From an uncultured Eubacteriales bacterium (GTDB lineage: Bacteria; Bacillota; Clostridia; Oscillospirales; Acutalibacteraceae), in the NCBI GenBank assembly GCA_902462035.1, contig CABQAC010000097.1, positions 1-7,621 on the forward strand: a DNA stretch of 7,621 nucleotides. Direction: 5' to 3'. The notes below the pieces were generated by a model that saw nothing but the letters and a program-made list of their open reading frames with translations, had not been told where the DNA came from and did no database searches. Every line of letters begins with the position of its first letter. Positions within the stretch are counted from its first letter, which is position 1. This document shows positions 1 to 5,246 of the stretch, piece after piece. The position numbers and the translations under genes are program-made.

Positions 1-227
1 AAAAGATCGTTATGGGCAAAATGGGAAAATATTATAAGGATGTCTGCCTGCTGGCCCAGCCGTTCGTGAAGGACGGCGATCTGTCGGTGCAAAAATACAT
101 TGACCAGACCGGCAAGGAACTGGGCGGCGCTATCGCCGTTTCGGCTTTTGTCCGCTTTGAAAAAGGCGAGGGCCTGGAGAAGCGTTCGGATAACTTTGCC
201 GACGAAGTGGCCGGCATGGTGCACTGA
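1..227 (+). CDS. tsf: Elongation factor Ts, C-terminal part (partial, 5' end outside the window)
   Basis: This is the last 74 residues of EF-Ts, the guanine nucleotide exchange factor that removes GDP from EF-Tu during translation. The reading frame enters at base 3 and runs open to a TGA at 225-227. The stretch reading VCLLAQPFVKD, followed by a short helix and a lysine/glycine-rich FVRFEKGEG segment, is the typical EF-Ts C-terminal end (family knowledge). The ATG at position 12 is internal and is not a start. The gene is followed after about 20 bases by a strong terminator, so it is probably the last gene of an rpsB-tsf transcript whose first gene lies left of the window. It differs from many relatives in not being directly followed by pyrH. 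Confidence 0.93.
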   Translation, partial: KIVMGKMGKYYKDVCLLAQPFVKDGDLSVQKYIDQTGKELGGAIAVSAFVRFEKGEGLEKRSDNFADEVAGMVH

Positions 228-247
228 TCCATAAGGAAAACCATATT

Positions 248-282
248 AAGAGCCTGTCCCCTATGGGGACAGGCTCTTTTTT
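248..282 (+). terminator. Strong intrinsic terminator after tsf
   Basis: A perfect 14-bp inverted repeat (248-261 pairing with 265-278) closes on a 3-base TAT loop, and a run of six T (277-282) begins at its end. The stem contains GAGCCTGTCCCC and its exact complement. It lies 20 bases after the tsf stop and ends tsf transcription. The convergent membrane-protein gene ends at 288, so its transcript crosses the same stem. On the minus strand, however, the stem is followed by AATATGG rather than a T run, so termination in that direction is probably weak. Confidence 0.93.
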
Positions 283-287
283 GACCG

Positions 288-1217
288 TTATTTTATCACT
301 TTGCCGTTCCAGTTTTCCAATACGTCATTGATAAAAGCGTTTGCCTGGTTTTCACCGATCTGAAACGCTTTTAACGATCCCATAATATTTGTGAATAAAT
401 AACCGCTTTTTGAGATGCCAATAGTTGTTCCCGGTTCACAGGGAAGGACATCCAGCGAAATTTTTATGCCCATTTCTCCCCCAAATTGCCCCAGTTCCTG
501 CGCGTTTATAGACGAAGCCGAACGATTGGCAAGCAAGAAATCCCATATTTTTGTTTGGTCCGGAATCGTATATTCCATTTTTAATTCGTCGTCATAAAAA
601 ACGGTTTGGAAGGTTAGATTTTCGGTCAAATTCAAATTGTCGATCAGTTCGCCGAGGGTTTTTGGTACATAATTATTGAATGTAAAGGAATAAAAATCGT
701 CATGCCCGTTGTATTTTACGGCGACAAGGCAATTTGGGCTGACGGAATTCACGGCGTATACCTCTGCGTCTATTTCATATTTTTTGGCTTTTTCCCTGTC
801 AATATAATAATTGGGATCGGTATAATCATATCCGGTTAATTTGGTTTTAAAAAGGAAATCCGCGATAGAACTCGGAGCGATCTTTTTTTCGGAGGAAGTA
901 AATAGCGCGCCGCCAATCGTCATCGTGTCAAATTTTGAGGGGAGGCTGCGTTCCTCCCAGCCGGGAATTTTAGAGATAGTGCCTACGGAATTCGATGGGG
1001 GCACAATGCTGATGTATCGATGGCCGGCCATTTTAGGAAGCAGCAAGGCCGTTGTGACGGAAACCGCAAGGCAAGCCGCGACAGCAGAACCCGCAATCCA
1101 TCTTCTTTTTGGAGGAACCGGCTTTTTGACAGCGTCGATTTGCGCTAACAATTCATTCACGGATTTGTCGTTTGGCTTCATCTGCAAACCCATATCACGA
1201 AATATTTGATGTCTCAT
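288..1217 (-). CDS. Single-pass membrane protein, probable anti-sigma factor of the adjacent ECF sigma factor
   Basis: A 309-residue protein with no family I can name with certainty. It has a short cytoplasmic N-terminus of about 39 residues rich in charged residues, then a basic PPKRR patch. One hydrophobic segment follows (about residues 40-61, WIAGSAVAACLAVSV onward), and then a polar region of about 245 residues expected outside the membrane. This layout resembles anti-sigma factors such as RsiV, where a short N-terminal helix binds sigma and the external domain senses a signal. There is no visible zinc-binding HxxxCxxC motif. The external part has two cysteines, in SPNCL and LPCEP, that could form a disulphide. 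The ATG at 1217 is chosen because AAAGGAG (1233-1227) sits 9 bases upstream; a TTG one codon earlier is possible. The start overlaps the 3' end of the sigma gene by 23 bases, which suggests translational coupling and matching amounts of the two proteins. Its anti-sigma role is inferred from position and topology only. Confidence 0.7.
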   Translation of the reverse strand: MRHQIFRDMGLQMKPNDKSVNELLAQIDAVKKPVPPKRRWIAGSAVAACLAVSVTTALLLPKMAGHRYISIVPPSNSVGTISKIPGWEERSLPSKFDTMTIGGALFTSSEKKIAPSSIADFLFKTKLTGYDYTDPNYYIDREKAKKYEIDAEVYAVNSVSPNCLVAVKYNGHDDFYSFTFNNYVPKTLGELIDNLNLTENLTFQTVFYDDELKMEYTIPDQTKIWDFLLANRSASSINAQELGQFGGEMGIKISLDVLPCEPGTTIGISKSGYLFTNIMGSLKAFQIGENQANAFINDVLENWNGKVIK

Positions 1218-1713
1218 CAAAATAATCTCCTTTCAATTTTTCCCGCAGCATTTCTCTGCCCCGTAAAAGCTGCATCCTGACGGTGCCCGCTCTTATTTTG
1301 AGAATACAACTGATTCTTTTCACAGAAAGTTCCTCAAAGTAATAAAGGTGTATCACCGTCCGGTATTTTTCGGGTAGTTCTTTGATCGCGATGAATACGG
1401 CATTTTCATCCTCCAGCGTAAATTGAAACGATTCTCCGGGGACTTCGTCTAACAAAACGGTTTTGTTTCGCCATGAACTGAACGTTATTTTTTTGGAACA
1501 ATTGATGGCGGTTCGAATGAACCATGCTTTCCGATGCTCTTCGTCGTGAAACAGAAGATTTTTGGAACAATAAATCAAGAAAGTTTGTTGGAACACGTCA
1601 TCGGCGTCCGATTGGTTCCTGGTGTGAGTAAGGGCAATTTTATAGACCATGCTTTGATATTTTTCAATAATCTCCTCTATGTGGCTGTCCGTACGGAACG
1701 TCTGTGCCGCCAA
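1195..1713 (-). CDS. ECF-type RNA polymerase sigma-70 family factor
   Basis: A 172-residue extracytoplasmic-function sigma factor, which directs RNA polymerase to a specific promoter set. Region 2 spans about residues 18-75, with the core-binding/promoter-melting segment DADDVFQQTFLIY (36-48) and RKAWFIRTAINCSKK (61-75). Region 4 spans about 112-160, with the usual LPEKYRTVIHLYY lead-in (113-125) and a helix-turn-helix with GTVRMQLLRGRE (143-154) that reads the -35 element. There is no region 1 or 3, and the length is normal for the ECF class. The start is a TTG at 1713-1711: an in-frame stop lies just upstream (1731-1729) and AAAGGAGG (1729-1722) sits 8 bases before it, so no ATG start is possible. 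The gene is the first of a two-gene minus-strand unit whose second gene encodes the likely membrane anti-sigma. Such pairs commonly autoregulate. Which promoters or signal it serves cannot be read from the sequence. Confidence 0.93.
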   Translation of the reverse strand: MAAQTFRTDSHIEEIIEKYQSMVYKIALTHTRNQSDADDVFQQTFLIYCSKNLLFHDEEHRKAWFIRTAINCSKKITFSSWRNKTVLLDEVPGESFQFTLEDENAVFIAIKELPEKYRTVIHLYYFEELSVKRISCILKIRAGTVRMQLLRGREMLREKLKGDYFDETSNIS

Positions 1714-1746
1714 AGCCCTCCCCTCCTTTCAACCATAACTCCAAGC

Positions 1747-1776
1747 AGTATAAGTGAATGTCACACTAATTTTAGA
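1747..1776 (-). promoter_or_regulatory. Possible promoter/operator of the sigma factor unit
   Basis: On the minus strand a TATACT (1752-1747) could be a -10 element, giving a short leader of about 25-30 bases before the TTG start, but no good TTGACA-like -35 stands 16-18 bases upstream. Next to it lies the inverted repeat GTGA-CAT-TCAC (1764-1754), within GTGTGACATTCAC. This could be an operator, or GTGACA could be an ECF-type -35 serving autoregulation. Both readings are weak. The span lies in an AT-rich stretch directly upstream of the sigma gene's ribosome binding site. Confidence 0.25.
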
Positions 1777-1887
1777 ATTAGAATAAGAAAGAATATTTGG
1801 TTTTGTCATATCGCATCTGCTCTACTCGGCCTTTATCCAATAATACCATCCTTTTATAGTCCGGACGTCTTTCGTTTTGTGTAAAAC

Positions 1888-1903
1888 TAGGTTTTCCAAC
1901 CTA
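1888..1903. repeat. Short inverted repeat TAGGTT-TTCC-AACCTA
   Basis: A perfect 6-bp inverted repeat around a 4-base centre (1888-1893 and 1898-1903). It overlaps a TACAAT (1902-1907) that could be a -10 element and lies just before AGGGGGAG (1911-1918), a good ribosome binding site for the small ORF at 1924. A protein-binding site or a small RNA hairpin is possible. The length is short enough that chance cannot be excluded in an AT-rich region. Confidence 0.3.
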
Positions 1904-1923
1904 CAATTATAGGGGGAGAGAAA

Positions 1924-1995
1924 ATGCAATTTTTTAAACGGTTTTTTTGCCATTGGATGGAATACAGAACGAATTGCCTTACATTTGCCGGATGA
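1924..1995 (+). CDS. Possible small ORF, 23 residues, unknown function
   Basis: An ATG at 1924 opens a 23-codon frame ending in TGA at 1993-1995. The peptide is rich in aromatic and basic residues (begins MQFFKRFFCHWMEYR) with two cysteines. The case for it is the strong AGGGGGAG (1911-1918) at proper spacing and its position between an inverted repeat and the pyrH promoter. Against it are its very small size, the T/A runs that make up much of it, and the lack of any recognisable family. If real it would be a short membrane-active peptide or a leader ORF. It is not attached to the pyrH promoter, which lies downstream. Confidence 0.22.
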   Translation: MQFFKRFFCHWMEYRTNCLTFAG

Positions 1996-2050
1996 AATAT
2001 CCGTTTTCTAAGGAAAAGATGGTTTCGAACATAACTTTCCCCGCCAGCCC

Positions 2051-2079
2051 TTTACAGAATGGGACGGGTATTGTAAAAT
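2051..2079 (+). promoter_or_regulatory. Sigma-A-type promoter of the pyrH operon
   Basis: A -35 hexamer TTTACA (2051-2056) is separated by exactly 17 bases from a -10 hexamer TAAAAT (2074-2079), each matching consensus at 5 of 6 positions. Transcription should start near 2086, giving a leader of about 23 bases that contains the AGGGAAG ribosome binding site (2095-2101) 7 bases before the pyrH ATG. This short leader leaves little room for attenuation. It is the only good promoter I see for the whole right-hand gene string. Confidence 0.72.
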
Positions 2080-2108
2080 AGGATAAAATGAAATAGGGAA
2101 GTGTTATC

Positions 2109-2816
2109 ATGCAGCCGAGGTACAAGCGGGTTCTGCTGAAGCTGAGCGGAGAAGCGCTGGCGGGCGACCAAAAAACCGGTCTGGATTTCGATACTGTTTT
2201 AAAAATTTGCGCCGCCATCAAGGAATGCGCCGACCATGGGGTGGAAATCGCCATCGTCGTGGGCGGGGGCAACTTCTGGCGCGGCCGCAGCAGCGGCAAG
2301 ATGGACCGTACCCGTGCGGACCATATGGGGATGCTGGCGACGGTCATCAACGCTTTGGGCGTGTGCGATGCGCTGGAACAGCTGGGCTGCCCGGTCCGGG
2401 TGCAAACCGCCATTACCATGCAGCAGGTCGCGGAGCCATATATCCGTAACCGCGCGGTACGCCATTTGGAAAAAGGCAGGATCGTTATTTTTGGCTGCGG
2501 AACCGGCAACCCCTATTTTTCTACCGACACGGCGGCGGCTTTGCGCGCTGCGGAAATCGATGCAGATATCATTCTTAAGGCGACCATGGTGGACGGCGTG
2601 TACGATTCCGACCCCAAAAAGAACCCCAATGCGGTCCGTTACGACACCCTTTCGTTTGGCGACGTACTCAGCCAGGGCCTGCAGGTGATGGACAGCACCG
2701 CCGCTTCCATGTGTCGGGATAATAACATTCCCATTTTGGTCTTTAGCATGGAGGATCCGCATAATATCGTCAAAGCGATGTTCCAAGGGGATATCGGCAC
2801 GGTTGTGACCGGTTGA
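2109..2816 (+). CDS. pyrH: UMP kinase (uridylate kinase)
   Basis: This is bacterial UMP kinase, which phosphorylates UMP to UDP with ATP in the cytoplasm as the gateway to UTP and CTP. At 235 residues it has the usual length for this hexameric amino-acid-kinase-fold enzyme. Visible motifs in order are the phosphate-binding KLSGEAL (11-17), the glycine loop [10 protein letters not shown] (50-59), [11 protein letters not shown] (71-81) at the UMP site, [17 protein letters not shown] (131-147), and [10 protein letters not shown] (162-171) at the ATP site. The loop reads GCGTGNP where many homologues have GGTGNP, a conservative change at residue 130 that should not abolish activity. The family is typically feedback-inhibited by UTP and activated by GTP. 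The gene opens the operon just behind a sigma-A-type promoter and is separated from frr by 48 bases. Confidence 0.97.
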   Translation: MQPRYKRVLLKLSGEALAGDQKTGLDFDTVLKICAAIKECADHGVEIAIVVGGGNFWRGRSSGKMDRTRADHMGMLATVINALGVCDALEQLGCPVRVQTAITMQQVAEPYIRNRAVRHLEKGRIVIFGCGTGNPYFSTDTAAALRAAEIDADIILKATMVDGVYDSDPKKNPNAVRYDTLSFGDVLSQGLQVMDSTAASMCRDNNIPILVFSMEDPHNIVKAMFQGDIGTVVTG

Positions 2817-2864
2817 CCAGCCTTACGTAAAAATGACAAAATCGATGAGATGGAGGTTTATTCC

Positions 2865-3419
2865 ATGAAAGAGGTTTTTGCCGCTAGCGAAGAAAAAATG
2901 AAAAAGACCGTCCAGGTACTGGCCCACGAGTACGGCGCTGTCCGCGCAGGACGCGCGAATCCCGCTGTGCTGGATAAAATTACGGTGGACTATTATGGTT
3001 CGCCCACACCGGTTAACCAGGTGGCCGCCGTTGCCGTGACCGAGGCGCGCACCCTGACCATTCAGCCTTGGGACGCGTCGATTTGCCGCGCCATCGAAAA
3101 GGCGGTCCAGGTTTCCGATTTGGGTATCAACCCCCAAAGCGACGGAAAGGTCATCCGGATTACCTTTCCGCCCCTGACCGAGGAACGCCGCCGCGCGTTG
3201 GTTAAGGATATTTCGAAGTATGCCGAGGAAGCGAAAATTGCGGTTCGCGCCATTCGCCGGGATGCCATCGAAAAACTGAAGGCCATGAAAAAGAGCGGAG
3301 AAATCACCGAGGACGATTTGAAAAGTTCGGAAAAGACGACCCAGGATTTGACCGATAAATACTGCAAGGAAATCGATCAGCTGAACGCGGAAAAAGAAAA
3401 AGAAATTATGGAGATTTAA
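2865..3419 (+). CDS. frr: Ribosome recycling factor
   Basis: A 184-residue ribosome recycling factor, which together with EF-G splits the post-termination ribosome so that it can start a new round. The length matches the usual 185 or so residues. Conserved blocks include VRAGRANP (26-33) in the first long helix, the domain II strand motif around [26 protein letters not shown], and [12 protein letters not shown], with arginines 131 and 132 at the position of the functionally important Arg132 of E. coli. The start at 2865 is preferred over the in-frame ATG at 2850, because GGAGG (2852-2856) is 8 bases upstream of 2865 and overlaps the earlier ATG. It follows pyrH in the same transcript, a conserved order in Firmicutes. 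Confidence 0.97.
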   Translation: MKEVFAASEEKMKKTVQVLAHEYGAVRAGRANPAVLDKITVDYYGSPTPVNQVAAVAVTEARTLTIQPWDASICRAIEKAVQVSDLGINPQSDGKVIRITFPPLTEERRRALVKDISKYAEEAKIAVRAIRRDAIEKLKAMKKSGEITEDDLKSSEKTTQDLTDKYCKEIDQLNAEKEKEIMEI

Positions 3420-3426
3420 GAATTGC

Positions 3427-3452
3427 CGCCCCTCCTTGGAGGGGCGATTTTA
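3427..3452 (+). terminator. Hairpin between frr and uppS, weak terminator or processing site
   Basis: A 9-bp perfect GC-rich inverted repeat CGCCCCTCC / GGAGGGGCG (3427-3435 and 3438-3446) begins 8 bases after the frr stop. It is followed by ATTTTATG, with only four T in a row. The nominal loop is just 2 bases, so the top pair probably opens. The short T run suggests partial termination, an mRNA stability element or an RNase processing site that would lower expression of the downstream genes relative to pyrH-frr. No new promoter is evident before uppS. Confidence 0.5.
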
Positions 3453-3488
3453 TGACGTCGAACGGATTGCGTTGAAGAAGGACGATAG

Positions 3489-4229
3489 ATGTTTGGATTA
3501 AAAAAGAAACAAAAGCAAAGCCTTGCAAATGTGGAACTGCCTGTCCATGTGGGAATCATCATGGATGGTAACGGCCGCTGGGCAAAGCGCCGGGGAATGC
3601 CGCGCCGGCTGGGACACCGCGCCGGAGCCGAAAACTTCAAACGGATTGTACGGTACAGCAGTTCTATCGGCATTCGCTATTTGACGGTATATGCCTTTTC
3701 CACAGAAAATTGGAAACGCCCCCAAGAGGAAGTGGGAGCTCTGATCTCGCTGTTTATGGAGTATTTGGAGGAAGCGCTGCGGGATTTTTTGGACGAGAAC
3801 ATCAAGGTGCTGTTTATGGGCGATACCCAAGCGTTTCCCGTGGAATTACAGGAATTAATCCGGCGGACCGAATCGGTCTCTTCGGACAAGACGGGAATGG
3901 TCCTCAATATCTGCCTGAATTACGGCGGCAGGGCAGAGATTGCCCGTGCGGCCCGGCAGCTGGCGCAAGAGGCGGCCGCCGGGAAGATACTGCCGGAGGC
4001 GGTGGATGAAGCGGCCATTGCCGCGCATCTTTACTGCCCGGGCCAGCCGGATCCGGACTTGATCATCCGCCCCAGCGGGGAATTCCGGACGTCAAATTTT
4101 TTATTGTGGCAATCCGCCTATGCGGAATATGTCTTTATGGACATCCTTTGGCCGGATTTTACGCCGGACAAAATGGACGAAGCCCTGCTGCTTTACGCTG
4201 GCAGGAACCGGCGGTTTGGCGGTGTTTAA
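3489..4229 (+). CDS. uppS: Undecaprenyl diphosphate synthase (cis-prenyltransferase)
   Basis: This enzyme adds eight isopentenyl units in cis to farnesyl diphosphate, making the C55 lipid that carries peptidoglycan and wall-polymer precursors. It acts at the cytoplasmic membrane surface. The 246-residue protein contains HVGIIMDGNGRWAK with the catalytic Asp26, GHRAG (42-46), YAFSTENWKRP (68-78), LNYGGRAEI (143-151), and the C-terminal signature IIRPSGEFRTSNFLLWQSAYAEYVF (from residue 192) with Arg194, Arg200 and Glu213. The E. coli equivalents bind the pyrophosphate and Mg. IRPSGE stands where many species have IRTSGE. The ATG at 3489 has AAGGA 6 bases upstream. A basic N-terminal extension (LKKKQKQ) precedes the domain, as in many Firmicutes. 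Its substrates come from the pathway of dxr and ispG downstream. Confidence 0.96.
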   Translation: MFGLKKKQKQSLANVELPVHVGIIMDGNGRWAKRRGMPRRLGHRAGAENFKRIVRYSSSIGIRYLTVYAFSTENWKRPQEEVGALISLFMEYLEEALRDFLDENIKVLFMGDTQAFPVELQELIRRTESVSSDKTGMVLNICLNYGGRAEIARAARQLAQEAAAGKILPEAVDEAAIAAHLYCPGQPDPDLIIRPSGEFRTSNFLLWQSAYAEYVFMDILWPDFTPDKMDEALLLYAGRNRRFGGV

Positions 4230-4253
4230 CCGGCGGACGGACCGAAAAAACTT

Positions 4254-4278
4254 GGATTTGCCCTGACGGGTCAAATCC
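4254..4278. repeat. Hairpin in the uppS-cdsA gap next to the cdsA ribosome binding site
   Basis: GGATTTG (4254-4260) pairs perfectly with CAAATCC (4272-4278). An inner CCC/GGG pair closes a TGAC tetraloop, leaving one bulged T at 4271. On the plus strand the stem ends just before GGAAGGGG, the likely cdsA ribosome binding site, and there is no T run after it, so it is not a plus-strand terminator. On the minus strand the stem is followed by AAGTTTTTTC, so it could stop antisense transcription. Its role is unproven. Confidence 0.4.
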
Positions 4279-4298
4279 GGAAGGGGCTGGTTTTCCCA

Positions 4299-5144
4299 GT
4301 GAAAACACGAATCATCACCGGGGTAATCGGAATCGCCCTCCTGCTGGGCGTTTTTATTTGGAGCTGTTATTGGCCGCTGGCGTTTTATATCGCGGTGGCG
4401 ATCATCAGCGCAGTTTCAGCTTCCGAAATTGTTTTTGCCACCGGCTTTGCCAAATATAAAACCATCGCTGTCGCCGCCGTTGCGTTTTCGGCGTTTGTGC
4501 CGTTTTCGGTGCTGCTGTCCGGAGCCACGTCGTTTCCGGTGGTTCAGGCGGTTTTGTTCGTTTATTGTGTCTTTCTGTTTACGCATACCATCTTCCATCA
4601 CCAGGGTATTTCGTTTGCCGACCTTTCGGTGGTGTTCACCACATCCCTTTTGGTGCCGTTTGCGTTGTCCACCATGATTTATATCTGGGAGATTGGCCAG
4701 GTGCACGGCCTGTTTTACGTGGTGCTGATTTTGGTGGGCGCGTGGGCGTCGGATATCGGCGCGTATTTTATCGGCAGCTTTTTTGGCAAGCATAAACTTG
4801 CGCCGGATATCAGCCCCAAAAAGACGGTGGAAGGCTTTGCCGGCGGAATCGCGGTTTGCATTTTGGCCATGGTGCTGGTGGTGGCGGTTTACCAGCGATG
4901 GCTGTCTCCGGTGGAAATTTCGGTTTCCTATTGGGCGGTGGCCTTGGTGGCCGCGCTTTGCTCGGTCATTTCGGTGGCGGGCGATTTGACCTTCTCCATG
5001 ATCAAACGCTGCTACAAGATTAAAGATTTCGGCAACGTGTTCCCTGGCCACGGCGGCATGCTGGACCGGTTCGACAGCGTGGTTTTCGTAGCGCCGTTGG
5101 TTTACCTGCTGGTGCAGTTTTTGCCTGTGATGGGCGCTGTTTAA
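4299..5144 (+). CDS. cdsA: Phosphatidate cytidylyltransferase (CDP-diacylglycerol synthase)
   Basis: An integral membrane enzyme that converts phosphatidic acid and CTP to CDP-diacylglycerol, the precursor of phosphatidylglycerol, cardiolipin and other phospholipids. The 281-residue protein is hydrophobic almost throughout, consistent with about eight membrane segments. It ends with the CDP-DAG synthase signature: SMIKRCYKIKDFGNVFPGHGG (starting at residue 233) followed by MLDRFDS, including the acidic residues Asp243, Asp256 and Asp259 of the metal/CTP site. An earlier conserved stretch, GAWASDIGAYFIGSFFGKHKLAPDISPKKTVEG, lies in the middle of the protein. The start is a GTG at 4299; AAGGGG (4281-4286) is 12 bases upstream, which is rather far, so initiation may be weak or helped by folding of the hairpin just before. 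It lies between uppS and dxr as in many Firmicutes. Confidence 0.95.
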   Translation: MKTRIITGVIGIALLLGVFIWSCYWPLAFYIAVAIISAVSASEIVFATGFAKYKTIAVAAVAFSAFVPFSVLLSGATSFPVVQAVLFVYCVFLFTHTIFHHQGISFADLSVVFTTSLLVPFALSTMIYIWEIGQVHGLFYVVLILVGAWASDIGAYFIGSFFGKHKLAPDISPKKTVEGFAGGIAVCILAMVLVVAVYQRWLSPVEISVSYWAVALVAALCSVISVAGDLTFSMIKRCYKIKDFGNVFPGHGGMLDRFDSVVFVAPLVYLLVQFLPVMGAV

Positions 5145-5199
5145 CGGGGTTCTGTCCATATTCCGGAAACAGCTTGTTCATATCTTCCCCACATAGAAA

Positions 5200-5208
5200 T
5201 GGTATTAT
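5200..5208 (+). promoter_or_regulatory. Possible internal extended -10 promoter before dxr
   Basis: The 102-base gap before dxr contains TGGTATTAT (5200-5208), which fits an extended -10 element (TGn followed by a TATAAT-like hexamer). No good -35 stands at the right distance; TTGTTC (5174-5179) is 23 bases away, too far. A start of transcription here would lie about 30 bases before the dxr start codon and could give dxr-rseP-ispG some independent expression. The signal is suggestive only. Confidence 0.27.
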
Positions 5209-5246
5209 GGAAATGACTACTAAAACAGATGGATCGGTGAATAATA

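Larger units (their letters stand above)
1714..2108. other. Divergent intergenic region between the sigma gene and pyrH
   Basis: A stretch of 395 bases without a confident gene. From left to right it holds the ribosome binding site and possible promoter of the minus-strand sigma unit (1722-1776), an AT-rich stretch in which I see nothing clear (about 1780-1875), an inverted repeat (1888-1903), a possible 23-codon ORF with a good ribosome binding site (1911-1995), and the sigma-A-type promoter of the pyrH operon (2051-2079). I recognise no riboswitch, T-box, tRNA or mobile-element end here. Confidence 0.7.

Noticed and set aside
1832..1860. TTTATC and TATAGT, 17 bases apart, as a plus-strand promoter
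   Set aside because: The -35 matches consensus at only about half its positions in an AT-rich stretch where such pairs arise by chance, and it has no confident gene to serve.
2199..2786. Minus-strand open frame of 195 codons within pyrH
   Set aside because: The plus strand encodes a complete UMP kinase. The minus frame has no supporting signal.
2850..2864. Earlier in-frame ATG for frr giving five extra residues
   Set aside because: That ATG overlaps the GGAGG ribosome binding site of the ATG at 2865, and the shorter form matches the usual length of ribosome recycling factors.
4416..5159. Long minus-strand open frame of 247 codons over cdsA
   Set aside because: It is the shadow of a clear cdsA gene. 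Its product is a low-complexity His/Arg/Gln/Asn-rich chain with no family features, as expected from the complement of Val/Phe/Ala-rich membrane codons.
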